A stretch of 64,000 bases of DNA from Pandoraea captiosa (GTDB taxonomy: Bacteria > Pseudomonadota > Gammaproteobacteria > Burkholderiales > Burkholderiaceae): NCBI RefSeq assembly GCF_902459775.1, contig NZ_CABPSQ010000002.1, positions 992,001 to 1,056,000 on the forward strand, given 5' to 3'. The notes under the pieces were generated by a model. The model was not told where the DNA came from. It searched no databases and was given only the letters and a program-made list of their open reading frames with translations. Positions 9,141 to 17,856 of this stretch are shown one piece after another. Positions within the stretch are counted from its first letter, which is position 1; the number at the start of each line of letters is the position of its first letter. The position numbers and the translations under genes were made by a program.

Positions 9141-10891
9141 GCCGCGCATTGCAGTGGCGCGACTTCGGGCGCCGTGCGGCCCAACGCGCGTTCGCGTGCG
9201 GCGGCAATGGCCTTGACGTCGATGGCACGCCAGCGAGCGCAGACGTGCTGATCCGGGCGAATCAGATATACCGTGCCGGGCGAGGCGTCATAACGCTGTG
9301 CGGCCAGACCCTCGGCGTCGTGCCAGACGCTATGCGTGTCATGGGCGTCGAGTGCAGCTTCGGCGTCCGGTGAGACGAACACCGGCATGACGGGCACGGC
9401 GTCGTTCGCCATTGCTTCGAGCGAAGCCAGTGTCGCGGCGTCGAGCGACGACGGCGCGCCGAACACTAGTGCGACGAAGCGTCCCCCCAGACGCGGCAGC
9501 AGCCAACCCGCCTGCGCGTGACGCGAGAGCGGGGCGTCGACACAGGCGGCACCGGGCGTCATGCGTCCCTCGAAGGTGTCGGTATCGGCCGTGTTCAACG
9601 TCGATTCGTGCAAAACGGCGGGCACGGACAGACGCCCGCTGTTGACCAGCTGACGCGCAAACGCATGATCGCGGGCGAGCGTGAGCACGGCGTCGCGGAA
9701 CACGCGTGAGACTGGGCTCTTCGGCGTGATGAAATCGGTGGATCGCGTGGAGTTGCGGATATTCTCGTCGGCCGCGTATTCGCGTTCGCGGGCGTACGTG
9801 TCGAGCAGTGCGTCGGGGGCCTGACCCGCCAACACCAACGCGAGTTTCCACGCGAGGTTTTCCGCATCCTGCACGCCGCTGTTCGCGCCGCGTGCGCCGA
9901 ACGGCGACACCCCGTGCGCGGCGTCCCCGGCGAACAGCACATGGCCGTGACGGAAGTCGTCCATGCGCAGGCACGAGAACGTGTAGACGCTGACCCATTC
10001 CAGCGTGAACTTGGCGTCGGGCCCGAGCAACGCCTGCACGCGTGGGATGACGCGTTCGGGCGCTTTTTCGGCCACGGGATCTGCGTCCCATCCCAACTGG
10101 AAATCGATGCGCCAGACATCATCGGGCTGGCGATGGAGCAGCACCGACTGATTCGGATGGAACGGCGGATCGAACCAGAACCAGCGCTCGGCCGGGAAGT
10201 CCGCGGTCATCTTCACGTCGGCAATTAGGAACCGATCCTTGAAGGTGCGGCCATGACTGTCGACGCCGATGAGCTTGCGCACCGGGCTGCGCGAGCCGTC
10301 GGCGGCCACGACGTAGCGAGCGCTCGTGCGGTATTCGCCGTCCGGAGTTTCGACCGTGAGCGTGACGCTCGCATCCGCCGAGCCGGGGGTGCCCTGTTGC
10401 GTGAGTCCGACGACCTTGTTTTTCCAGCGAATCTCGATGTTCGGCAGCTCGCGGGCACGCTCGAACAAATAGCCTTCGACGTAATACTGCTGAAGGTTGA
10501 TGAAGGCCGGACGATGGTGCCCGGCTTCGGGCAGCAGGTCGAAGTTGTAGACTTCCTGATCGCGCAGGAATACCCGACCCACGTTCCAGCGCACGCCTTT
10601 TTCCACCATGCGCTCGCCGCAGCCCAGACGGTCGAAGATATCGAGCGTGCGCTTGGCGAAACAGATGGCGCGCGAACCGCTCGAGAGCGTGCAGTCGTCG
10701 TCGAGCACGACGACGCGCACGCCTTGCTGCGCGAGGTCGATCGCGGTGGCCAGCCCGATCGGGCCGGCGCCGACCACGATGACCGGATGCGTTGCGGGTG
10801 CGGTTGCGGGCGTTGCGCTGCCCGCGTCGCCGGACTGTTCGGCACACGGCTGGTAATCGAACGTCAGGCGCTGGTAATCGATGCTGCTCAT
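9137..10891 (-). CDS. FAD-dependent aromatic monooxygenase
   Basis: 584-aa flavoprotein hydroxylase of the PheA/TfdB/MhpA class. The FAD-binding Rossmann motif is VIVVGAGPIGLATAIDLA, the DG motif region is AADGSRSPVRKLIG, and GHVLFAGDAAHGVSPFGARGANSGVQDAENLAWKL is split over the conserved GD motif; a thioredoxin-like C-terminal domain follows. It most likely hydroxylates a phenolic or aromatic acid with NAD(P)H. Substrate cannot be read; 3-hydroxyphenylpropionate- or 3-hydroxybenzoate-like compounds are plausible. A GGAG precedes the ATG. It is grouped with DUF2783 and MBL-fold genes on the same strand and probably controlled by the upstream IclR pair. Confidence 0.85.
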   Translation of the reverse strand: MSSIDYQRLTFDYQPCAEQSGDAGSATPATAPATHPVIVVGAGPIGLATAIDLAQQGVRVVVLDDDCTLSSGSRAICFAKRTLDIFDRLGCGERMVEKGVRWNVGRVFLRDQEVYNFDLLPEAGHHRPAFINLQQYYVEGYLFERARELPNIEIRWKNKVVGLTQQGTPGSADASVTLTVETPDGEYRTSARYVVAADGSRSPVRKLIGVDSHGRTFKDRFLIADVKMTADFPAERWFWFDPPFHPNQSVLLHRQPDDVWRIDFQLGWDADPVAEKAPERVIPRVQALLGPDAKFTLEWVSVYTFSCLRMDDFRHGHVLFAGDAAHGVSPFGARGANSGVQDAENLAWKLALVLAGQAPDALLDTYAREREYAADENIRNSTRSTDFITPKSPVSRVFRDAVLTLARDHAFARQLVNSGRLSVPAVLHESTLNTADTDTFEGRMTPGAACVDAPLSRHAQAGWLLPRLGGRFVALVFGAPSSLDAATLASLEAMANDAVPVMPVFVSPDAEAALDAHDTHSVWHDAEGLAAQRYDASPGTVYLIRPDQHVCARWRAIDVKAIAAARERALGRTAPEVAPLQCAA

Positions 10892-10960
10892 GCAAAGTCT
10901 CCATCGTCGACACCGCGCCGACGCATGCGCTGCGGCGGGTGACGTTTTTCTACTTCTGGT

Positions 10961-11010
10961 TTTGCTTGGTGCTGCCCTGTATTGCCCGGTATTGCTTGGC
11001 GTTGCCGACG
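10961..11010. repeat. Degenerate 10-bp tandem repeat
   Basis: Five diverged copies of about ATTGCTTGGT with 10-base period in the 186-base gap between the MBL-fold and monooxygenase genes. No terminator or clear promoter is seen in the rest of the gap. Confidence 0.5.
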
Positions 11011-11077
11011 CGATGAGCCGTTGTGCTCCGGTCGCGCCGACGGTCTTGCTAACTTGCGCCCTTCCTGGTGCTGGAGG

Positions 11078-12037
11078 TCAGTCCTGGAGCGCAGCCCACA
11101 TTTCCTTGTCGCGCTGTGCCGTCCAGATACGCGGGTGCGTGATGCCGGCGGCTTCGTCGAAGGCGCGTGTCACGTCGAACGGCAGGCAGTGTTCGTAGAT
11201 GAAGACGTGGCCGAACTTCGGATCCATTTTGCTGCGCGTGAGCGCCATGGCGCCCTTCAGATCGAGCTTCTGTTCGACGGCTTGCTTGCCGGCTTCGAAC
11301 AGCGTCGTTACGAAATCCTTGGTGTACGCGAGGCCCTTGGCGACGTCATCCGGCGTGGTCAGCGCCGGGCCGCGACCCGGAACGAGCTTCTCCGCACCGA
11401 GCGCGGCGAGGGCGTCGAGCGTGGCGGGCCACTCGGCGAGTTGTGCGTCGCCCGTGTAGCAGGCCGCGTCGTACTCGACCAGATCGCCGGAGAAGAGCAC
11501 CTTTTGCGACGGCAGCCACACCACCGTGTCGCCCTTCGTGTGGCCCGAACCCAGATGCGCAATCTTCACTTCGAGCTTGCCGAGGAACAGCGTCATTTCC
11601 TTCTCGAAGACGAGCGTCGGCCACGTGAGGCCCGGCACCGTCTCAACGCCCGCGAACAGACGCGGGAAGCGCTCGATTTCGGACTTCATGTCGGCTTCGC
11701 CGCGCTCGACGATCATCTCGTACGTGCCGCGGCTGGCAATGACCTGCTGTGCGCCTTCGGCAAAGTAAGCCGAGGCACCGAGCACGCGCACGGCGTGATA
11801 GTGCGAGAGCACGACATACTTGATCGGCTTGTCGGTGATCGTGCGGATCTTGGCGATCAGGTCCTGCGCCATGGCGGGCGTGGCCGTGGTGTCGACGATC
11901 ATCACGCCATCGTCGCCGATGATGACGCCGGAGTTCGGGTCGCCCTCGGCCGTATAGGCCCAGGCGTTTTCCGACAGTTGGGTGAACGTGACCTTCTTGG
12001 CTTCCAGGTCGGCTTGCGAGGCGAATGCTTTGGCCAT
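11078..12037 (-). CDS. MBL-fold metallo-hydrolase-like protein with altered metal motif
   Basis: 319 aa, metallo-beta-lactamase fold. The usual HxHxDH metal-site signature reads HYHAVR here (residues 79-84): the Asp and the third His are replaced by Val and Arg. Later ligands look intact (GSGHTKGDT, FSGDLVEYD, and a C-terminal His in VFIYEHCLPFD). The changed motif suggests a single-metal or non-classical enzyme. Its position upstream of the monooxygenase on the same strand points to hydrolysis of a ring-cleavage or CoA/lactone intermediate, but that is inference. An IR lies 73 bases upstream of its start. Confidence 0.82.
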   Translation of the reverse strand: MAKAFASQADLEAKKVTFTQLSENAWAYTAEGDPNSGVIIGDDGVMIVDTTATPAMAQDLIAKIRTITDKPIKYVVLSHYHAVRVLGASAYFAEGAQQVIASRGTYEMIVERGEADMKSEIERFPRLFAGVETVPGLTWPTLVFEKEMTLFLGKLEVKIAHLGSGHTKGDTVVWLPSQKVLFSGDLVEYDAACYTGDAQLAEWPATLDALAALGAEKLVPGRGPALTTPDDVAKGLAYTKDFVTTLFEAGKQAVEQKLDLKGAMALTRSKMDPKFGHVFIYEHCLPFDVTRAFDEAAGITHPRIWTAQRDKEMWAALQD

Positions 12038-12109
12038 GCTTGTCTCTCTCTTATCTCGTCTGCGGGGAGGGTGCTGCTCGATGAGGGCATCTTACGAAAC
12101 GCTCAGAAT

Positions 12110-12126
12110 ATTTGTCAATGACAAAT
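12110..12126. promoter_or_regulatory. Palindrome ATTTGTC-AAT-GACAAAT
   Basis: Perfect 7-bp inverted repeat with 3-base spacer in the 244-base divergent gap between the MBL-fold gene and the first IclR gene. Size and symmetry fit an operator for one or both IclR proteins. It is nearer the MBL-fold gene (73 bases). Confidence 0.7.
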
Positions 12127-12281
12127 CTGATTGTTATTTGCTAATGTTGCGGCGAGCGCTATCGAGGCGAGTTTTCGACGCGGGTTAACCCTGATAAATG
12201 GGCGCGGGAATCCGAAATTCGCGCGATGACTTGTTTAAAATCTAGGCCATTTTTCCGAGGGAGCCCGTCTCCCAAGACTGC

Positions 12282-13112
12282 ATGAACCGAATTCCGATGG
12301 ACGGCACGGCCGATGTGAGCGGTGAGCGAGGTAAACCCGGCCGCGCCTCGCGCGGTGTGCAAAGCGTGGATGTCGCGGCGCGCGTGCTTCAGGCCGTGGC
12401 GCAGGCGCGCCGACCGCTGGGGCCGGGTGATCTCGCGACGCTCGCGGGGCTGCCGCCGGCGCAGGCGCATCCGTATCTCGTATCTCTTACGCGACTCGGG
12501 TTGCTCAAACGCGATCCGATGTCGGGCGACTACGCGCCCGGGCCCATGACGCTGCGTCTTGCCCTGTTGCATCTCGAGAACGATCCGGCGTATCGCGCGG
12601 CGGTGCCCCGTGTCGTGACGTTCGCCCGCGAGACCGGCTTTTGCGTGGCGATCTCCACGCATGCGCCGCAGGGACCCGTCGTCGTGCATTTCGAGCGTGC
12701 CGCATTCCCGTTGCATGTGAACCTGCACGTGGGCTCCGTGATGTCGCTCACGACCACGTCGACCGGGCGCGCGTTTTGCGCGTTCACGCCCGCCGATCTC
12801 TGGCCGGCGGCGTGGCAGGAACAGATGCCCGGCGTGGCCGCCGAGCGAAAGCACTTCGAGGCGTTGCTCGACGAAACCCGCGAGCACGGGATGTCGCGCA
12901 GCGTGAACACGCCGAGTCCGTCGGTCAGCAGTCTGTGTGCCCCGGTACTGGACGCCGGCGGGCGGCTGCGTCTGGCCCTCACGGCCATCGGCCCGACGGC
13001 GGCGCTCGACGTGGCGTGGGAGGGCGCGGCGGCAAACGCCTTGCGCGCCACCGCGCGCGATATTGCGGCGCAGATCGATGCATCGGCGCACGACAGGGAG
13101 TCACCGGTATGA
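12282..13112 (+). CDS. IclR-family regulator (first of a tandem pair)
   Basis: 276 aa. Winged HTH at about residues 25-85 (GVQSVDVAARVLQAVAQARRP, LPPAQAHPYLVSLTRLGLLKRD) and a C-terminal effector-binding domain. The recognition helix carries PAQAHPYLVSL in place of the more common KSTVHRLL pattern, and the second gene of the pair shares it (PAKAHPHLVSL). The stop overlaps the start of the next gene (ATGA), so the two are translationally coupled. Divergent from the MBL-fold/monooxygenase genes, which are the likely targets. Confidence 0.88.
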   Translation: MNRIPMDGTADVSGERGKPGRASRGVQSVDVAARVLQAVAQARRPLGPGDLATLAGLPPAQAHPYLVSLTRLGLLKRDPMSGDYAPGPMTLRLALLHLENDPAYRAAVPRVVTFARETGFCVAISTHAPQGPVVVHFERAAFPLHVNLHVGSVMSLTTTSTGRAFCAFTPADLWPAAWQEQMPGVAAERKHFEALLDETREHGMSRSVNTPSPSVSSLCAPVLDAGGRLRLALTAIGPTAALDVAWEGAAANALRATARDIAAQIDASAHDRESPV

Positions 13113-13984
13113 GGGCAAAGCGAAACCCAGGCGAGGAAGGGGTGGTTGGCGGGCACGGCATGGACGGTGCGGGCGTCGGCAGTGGCGCAGACACCACCGC
13201 GAAGCCGCAGCGCGGCATTCAGGCGCTCGAGAGCACAGGTGTTCTGCTCGAAGCGCTGGTGGCGGCCGGTCGTCCGTTGCCGTTGAACGCCCTGGCGCGC
13301 GAGGCTGGCATGGCGCCGGCAAAAGCTCACCCGCATCTGGTCAGTTTGCAGCGTGCTGGATTGCTCTCGCGCGACGCGAACGGCAACTTCGAAGCGGGCG
13401 GCCTGAGTCTCGAACTGGGGCTAATGGCGTTGCAGCGACTCTCGCCGACCGGCGAAGCCGAGCCGGAAATTCTCGCGCTGGCGCATGCGACGGGACTCTC
13501 GGCAGCCATGGCCGTGCTCGGTCCCGTGGGGCCGACGGTCGTGCGCCTGGAGGAAGCCATGCGTCCGCAGCACGTGAGCCTGCGCATCGGCACGGTGCTT
13601 TCGTTGGTGAATACCGCGATCGGACGCACGTTTGCGGCATTCCTGCCCGAAGCCGTGCTCGACGGTCTGCTCGCGCAAGAGCCGGTGCGCATGGCGGGCC
13701 TGGGCGTGGAGGGGCGCGCGGCGAAACCGCCGAGCGATTACGCCACGCGTCTGGCCGCCGTTCGTGAGCGGCGCTTCGATACGGCGCTGAGCAATCCGGT
13801 GCCCGGCATCGACACGATCTCCGTACCGGTGTTCGACCATACGGGCGAGGTGACGTTGGTGCTTGCACTGATGGGCTCGACGGGCAGCTTCGAGACGTCG
13901 TTCGACGCCGGGCCGTCGCAAGCCTTGCGCGCCGCCGCGCGTCGCCTGTCGTGGCGGTTCGGCGCGGTGGGGCGAGGGGATTAG
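13109..13984 (+). CDS. IclR-family regulator (second of a tandem pair)
   Basis: About 291 aa; paralogue of the preceding gene, with a Gly-rich N-terminal extension before RGIQALESTGVLLEALVAAG. The HTH includes GMAPAKAHPHLVSLQRAGLL; the C-terminal domain contains AMAVLGPVGPTVVRLEEA and ISVPVFDHTGEVTLVLALMG. The ATG at 13109 overlaps the TGA of its neighbour by four bases, so the two proteins are made together and may form a heteromer. A longer frame opening at 12641 lies inside the first gene and is not real. Confidence 0.86.
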   Translation: MRAKRNPGEEGVVGGHGMDGAGVGSGADTTAKPQRGIQALESTGVLLEALVAAGRPLPLNALAREAGMAPAKAHPHLVSLQRAGLLSRDANGNFEAGGLSLELGLMALQRLSPTGEAEPEILALAHATGLSAAMAVLGPVGPTVVRLEEAMRPQHVSLRIGTVLSLVNTAIGRTFAAFLPEAVLDGLLAQEPVRMAGLGVEGRAAKPPSDYATRLAAVRERRFDTALSNPVPGIDTISVPVFDHTGEVTLVLALMGSTGSFETSFDAGPSQALRAAARRLSWRFGAVGRGD

Positions 13985-14163
13985 CGGCCCCGGGGGGGGG
14001 GGCTCGGGCGGACTTGGGCGCAAGCGGACGCGGCCGGACCCGCAGGCCGGCGCCGCGGCTGAAGCGACGTATTTCCGCCACGCTCGCCATCGGGCTTAGG
14101 TGATGCCGGATACGCACGGTAAGATGAGCGTCAACGCTGTCCCCGTCACCCCGACCTGCTGCC

Positions 14164-15672
14164 ATGACTGCCGCCATGCCCCGCGTGATGACTCGTGATC
14201 CCGTTCGATCTCTCGAAGTTCTAACTAATCGTCAACGTGACGCCGAGGGTGGGCGCCATGGGGGGCGAGGGCGGCGGGCGTCCTTCGCGACGATGACAGC
14301 GGTGGCCGCTATGGCTGCCATCGTCGCCATGGTCGTGCTAAGCGGTTGCACGACACCCGGCGCGCCGCAACCCGGCCCCGCAAAGCCACCGGAATCGGCG
14401 GCCCGCATCGACGGGATGCCCGCAGACTGGACGCTCGTCGCGACCGTGATCGTCAGCAGACATGGTGTGCGCTCTCCCACGCACGCCCATCCCCCGCTGG
14501 ACAAACTGAGCCCTGACGCGTGGCCCGGCTGGCCCGTGCCCGCCGGTTATCTGACCGCACGCGGCGGCTCGCTTGCGGAGCGCATGGGGCGTTATTACGG
14601 GGACTGGCTGCGCGCACGCCGCGTATTGCCTGACAATGCATGCCCGTCGCCCGGCACCGTGTATGGCTGGGCGGACATCGATCAACGTACGCGCGAGTCG
14701 GGCAACGCCCTGCTGCAAGGCATTGCACCGGACTGCGAGATGCGCACGTCGCATCAGGCCGATCTCACGACCTACGACGCCGTCTTCCAGCCGGTCGCTG
14801 CCGGCGACTGTCCGCTCGACCCGGGAGCCGCGCGTGGCGCCATCGAGGCGCGTCTCGCGCCGGACGGCGTCGCCGGGCTGAACAAGCGCTATTCCGCATC
14901 GATCGCCCGCGTGGGCGAGGTGCTCGACTATGCGCACAGCCCTGCCTGCGGCGCCCCCGGCGGCTGCAAGCTGGAGGACGAGCCGACGCGTCTGCGCGTG
15001 GAAGGCGATGGCAGCGGCGTGACCTTGCGTGGCGCGTTGGGCAGCGCGGCCAAGGCATCGGAAGTTTTTCTGCTGCAGTACGGGGAAGGCTTGCCCGATA
15101 GTCAGGTCGCGTGGGGACGCATCCGTGACGAAAAGGATTGGGCGTTGCTGCTCGACGCGCACAACGCGCAGCGTGACCTGCTCAACAAGACTCCCTATCT
15201 CGCGACGACCAACGGCACGCCCCTGCTCGCGACGGTACTCGATGCGCTCTCGCGCGCCGGGACGACGGGCGCGCCGCCGCCTGCATCGGTGCGCGGCCCG
15301 GTGGTGCCCGTGGGAAATCGCGTTTACGTGCTCACCGGCCACGACACGAACATCGCCAATCTCGCGGGCATGCTCAAGCTCGACTGGCGCCTGAGCGATC
15401 AGCCGGACAACACGCCACCGGACGGCGCGCTCGTCTTCTCGCTCTGGCGCAATCCGGCCGGTGAGCCGTACGTTCGCGTCGAGTTCGTGTATCAGTCGAT
15501 GCACCAGTTGCGCCATCTCACGGCGCTCTCGCTCGACGAGCCTGCCAAACGGGAAACGCTGGCCATGGCCGACTGCACCGAAGGGCCGGACGCGAAGTCT
15601 TGCAAATGGTCGACGTTTGCGCAGCGAGTGAAGACATCGCTCTCGCCGAGCTGTCTGGAGGGCGTGAAGTAA
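14164..15672 (+). CDS. Histidine acid phosphatase, predicted lipoprotein
   Basis: Secreted phosphomonoesterase of the histidine acid phosphatase (AppA/Agp phytase-like) family. The phospho-accepting His lies in SRHGVRSPT and the proton donor in the C-terminal GHDTNIANLAGML. A hydrophobic stretch ending in LSGC (lipobox) predicts lipid attachment and export. Starts are uncertain: ATG 14164 gives 502 aa with a long basic leader before the hydrophobic core, while ATG 14293 gives 459 aa with a compact signal but no positive charges. Neither has a clear Shine-Dalgarno. A secreted protein follows 27 bases downstream, probably in the same operon. Substrate (phytate, glucose-1-phosphate or other) is not decided by sequence. 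Confidence 0.85.
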   Translation: MTAAMPRVMTRDPVRSLEVLTNRQRDAEGGRHGGRGRRASFATMTAVAAMAAIVAMVVLSGCTTPGAPQPGPAKPPESAARIDGMPADWTLVATVIVSRHGVRSPTHAHPPLDKLSPDAWPGWPVPAGYLTARGGSLAERMGRYYGDWLRARRVLPDNACPSPGTVYGWADIDQRTRESGNALLQGIAPDCEMRTSHQADLTTYDAVFQPVAAGDCPLDPGAARGAIEARLAPDGVAGLNKRYSASIARVGEVLDYAHSPACGAPGGCKLEDEPTRLRVEGDGSGVTLRGALGSAAKASEVFLLQYGEGLPDSQVAWGRIRDEKDWALLLDAHNAQRDLLNKTPYLATTNGTPLLATVLDALSRAGTTGAPPPASVRGPVVPVGNRVYVLTGHDTNIANLAGMLKLDWRLSDQPDNTPPDGALVFSLWRNPAGEPYVRVEFVYQSMHQLRHLTALSLDEPAKRETLAMADCTEGPDAKSCKWSTFAQRVKTSLSPSCLEGVK

Positions 15673-15699
15673 AACACACACGGGAAGGGGGAGTCAGCG

Positions 15700-16443
15700 A
15701 TGCAGAAAATGATTCGAATCATGTCAGCCGCTGCCACGTCGTGCATTGCGGGCCTTATCGGCGTTATCGGTGTTATCGGCGTCGTCCCATCGGCCCACGC
15801 CGATACGACGGTCGGCTCGACCGAAGAACTGGTCAGAAGTCAGCCCGCGATGCAGTACGTCTTTTCCGAGAGGGCCATGCTCGTGATGTACCAGCTCGGT
15901 GTCGAGGAAGACAAGCGATTCAATCTGCAAACGGACTGCAAGTCGAAGTATCAGGTCCGTCCGCTTGGCGCGGTAGTGCTCAAACCGATGACGATTCCCG
16001 ACGGCGGAGGCAACCCGAAGTCGGGCGCCTGGCTCACGCGCTACCAACTGGAACGCTGCGGCGACGCGAAGATCTACAACGCGGTCTTCGTCGCTGACGC
16101 CGAGGGCGGCAATCCGAAGCCGACACCGTTCTATCCGGGCAACACGCGCGGCGGCCCCGTGCTGGTTCAGGACGCGATGATGGTCGCCGTGAGCACGGCG
16201 ATCGCCAAATCCGGGCAGTCGGGGTGTCGGAAAGTGGAAGCGTTCGACATGCGCGCGAAGCAGCCGCCGCACGACGTCGTCGAGGGCGGCACGACCTTCA
16301 GGGGCGTCTGGAAAGAAACCTGGACGTTTCGCGTTTGCGGCAAGATGGTCGACGTCGACATGATCTTCACGCCGGATGCCGTGGGCGGCGGGACTTCCTT
16401 CCGGACAGAGTCGGTCAAGACGACGCAAGGCATGGCGCAGTAG
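15700..16443 (+). CDS. Secreted protein of unknown function
   Basis: 247 aa with a signal peptide ending near SAHA. The hydrophobic core, GLIGVIGVIGVV, is encoded by four tandem 9-bp units (15751-15786). The mature part has four cysteines and the segments LQTDCKSKYQVRPLGAVVLKPM and WTFRVCGKMVDVDMIFTPDA. I do not recognise the family. A good Shine-Dalgarno (GGGGG) precedes the ATG. Close coupling to the phosphatase suggests a shared periplasmic or surface role. Confidence 0.75.
   Translation: MQKMIRIMSAAATSCIAGLIGVIGVIGVVPSAHADTTVGSTEELVRSQPAMQYVFSERAMLVMYQLGVEEDKRFNLQTDCKSKYQVRPLGAVVLKPMTIPDGGGNPKSGAWLTRYQLERCGDAKIYNAVFVADAEGGNPKPTPFYPGNTRGGPVLVQDAMMVAVSTAIAKSGQSGCRKVEAFDMRAKQPPHDVVEGGTTFRGVWKETWTFRVCGKMVDVDMIFTPDAVGGGTSFRTESVKTTQGMAQ
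15751..15786 (+). repeat. In-frame 9-bp repeat in a signal peptide
   Basis: Four copies of GGCGTTATC-like units encode G-(L/V)-(I/V) triplets in the hydrophobic core of the signal peptide. Copy-number change would lengthen or shorten the core by three residues without a frameshift. Confidence 0.8.
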
Positions 16444-16446
16444 TGG

Positions 16447-16506
16447 GATGCCTCATGAGATGCCTGATGCGATGCCTGAAGCGGCGCCACGTGCGGTGCA
16501 TCAGGC
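16447..16506. terminator. Hairpin and 12-bp repeats between convergent genes
   Basis: GATGCCT recurs three times at 12-base spacing (16447, 16459, 16471). GCCTGATGC (16462-16470) is the exact inverse of GCATCAGGC (16498-16506), giving a 9-bp stem with a 27-base loop that could end transcription of the secreted-protein gene. No T-run, so tentative. Confidence 0.4.
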
Positions 16507-16881
16507 GTATTGCGCAATCCCGTTACCCAGCGACCAGTTTTCTTTCTCCACCTCCACGAGACTCACGAACACGTCTTCCTTGCGCAGGCCGGGGCGTTCG
16601 CTGAGCAACTGCGCAATGCGTCGGAACAGCGCTTTCTTTTGATCGACCGTACGCGTGTTGTTGGCCGTGATTTGAATGAACACCAGATCATCGCTTCGAC
16701 TCACGTCGAGATACGACGCGCCGTAGCGGAAATTCGCCGCGTCATGCTCGGTCATCGCCATGAACTGGTCGTCTTCCGGCACGTTGAACGTCTCGCGCAT
16801 GGCGTCGTAGACGCCGTCGAAGATGGCCTGACGATAGACCTCGGGCTTTCCTGCGCGCAATGCGATGTGAACGAGTGGCAT
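16501..16881 (-). CDS. Tautomerase-family protein
   Basis: 126 aa, starting MPLVHIALRAGK: processing of Met exposes the N-terminal proline used as general base in the tautomerase/MIF superfamily. Length and the segments VPEDDQFMAMTEHD and RSDDLVFIQITANNTRTVDQKKALFRRIAQLL fit the tautomerase_2-like group found next to LysR regulators. Substrate unknown; enol-keto tautomerisation of an aromatic breakdown product or dehalogenation are known activities of relatives. It diverges from a LysR gene 84 bases away, its probable regulator. Confidence 0.87.
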   Translation of the reverse strand: MPLVHIALRAGKPEVYRQAIFDGVYDAMRETFNVPEDDQFMAMTEHDAANFRYGASYLDVSRSDDLVFIQITANNTRTVDQKKALFRRIAQLLSERPGLRKEDVFVSLVEVEKENWSLGNGIAQYA

Positions 16882-16928
16882 GGTGGGATCTCCCTCTTGT
16901 GGACTCGTTTCATCTTAACTATTCTATT

Positions 16929-16959
16929 TTCTTATTGACGTTTATTTCAAAGATAAGAA
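16929..16959. promoter_or_regulatory. Inverted repeat between tautomerase and LysR genes
   Basis: TTCTTAT (16929-16935) and ATAAGAA (16953-16959) form an exact 7-bp inverted repeat in an AT-rich stretch just upstream of the LysR start, as expected for an autoregulatory LysR site. Confidence 0.5.
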
Positions 16960-16965
16960 TTCGAA

Positions 16966-17823
16966 ATGACAGTGCGCCCTCTCGACCTCGACGCCGTTAA
17001 GGCGTTTGTCAGCGTTGCCGAGCTTGGTAGCTTCACGCGCGCCGCTGAAGCCATGCAGACGACGCAGGCGGCCATCAGCCTGAAGTTGAAACGGCTCGAA
17101 GACCGGCTGGGACTGCGGCTCGTCGAGCGAACGCCCCGATATGTGGAGCTTTCCGCCAACGGCGTGACGTTCCTTGAGCGTGCGCGCGAACTGCTCGATG
17201 CGCACGACCGGGCGCTTGGCGCGTTCGTCGGCGCGCGGCAGCGGCTGAGTCTCGGGGTTAGCGATCACGTTGCCGGGCCTGAGCTTCCCGCGCTGATCGC
17301 GAGAATGAACGCGCAAGATCCGGAGTTGCTGATCGAAGTGCGGATTGCGTCGTCGGGGGATCTGCTGCAAAGCTTCGACCGGCGCGAGCTGGATGCCGTG
17401 ATCGTTCGCCTGCATGCCGGACGCGGCGATGGCGAACTGCTCGCCGAAGAGACCCTCGGGTGGTTCGCTGCGCCGCATTGGCAACATCGTGCGGACGAAC
17501 CGCTACCGGTCGCCACGCTTGCGGAGCCGTGCGGGGTTCGTGTGCTTGCAGGCCGACTGCTGGACGCGGCGGCGGTACCGTGGCGGGAGGTCTTCGTCGG
17601 CGGCGGTGTGCCGTCGGTGGCCGCTGCCGTGATGGCCGGTCTCGGCGTTGCGGCACTGGCGCCGCGAATGCTGCCGTTCGGCGCCGTGGATGTCGGCGCC
17701 AGGCTCGGGCTGCCCGAGATACCGCGCTTGCCAGTCCTGCTGCATACGCGCGTCAGAGACGGCCGCGCGTACGATGCGCTGGCCGCACTCTCGGCCGCGT
17801 TTCGCAGTGTGGTGCGAGGGTAG
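16966..17823 (+). CDS. LysR-family transcriptional regulator
   Basis: 285 aa. N-terminal LysR HTH (LDAVKAFVSVAELGSFTRAAEAMQTTQAAISLKLKRLEDRLG, split across residues 6-48) and a periplasmic-binding-protein-like effector domain. Divergent from the tautomerase gene, with an inverted repeat at its own promoter. No effector can be deduced. Confidence 0.9.
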   Translation: MTVRPLDLDAVKAFVSVAELGSFTRAAEAMQTTQAAISLKLKRLEDRLGLRLVERTPRYVELSANGVTFLERARELLDAHDRALGAFVGARQRLSLGVSDHVAGPELPALIARMNAQDPELLIEVRIASSGDLLQSFDRRELDAVIVRLHAGRGDGELLAEETLGWFAAPHWQHRADEPLPVATLAEPCGVRVLAGRLLDAAAVPWREVFVGGGVPSVAAAVMAGLGVAALAPRMLPFGAVDVGARLGLPEIPRLPVLLHTRVRDGRAYDALAALSAAFRSVVRG

Positions 17824-17856
17824 CGTTCGGTCCGCTCGACGCGCGACGCTCGACGC

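Noticed and set aside
12641-13984. 447-aa frame spanning both IclR genes
   Set aside because: Its first third is out of frame with the first IclR gene and not protein-like; the real gene begins at 13109.
13990-14002. Run of about ten G residues after the second IclR gene
   Set aside because: Possible slippage tract, but it lies outside coding DNA with no promoter nearby; could also be a sequencing artefact.
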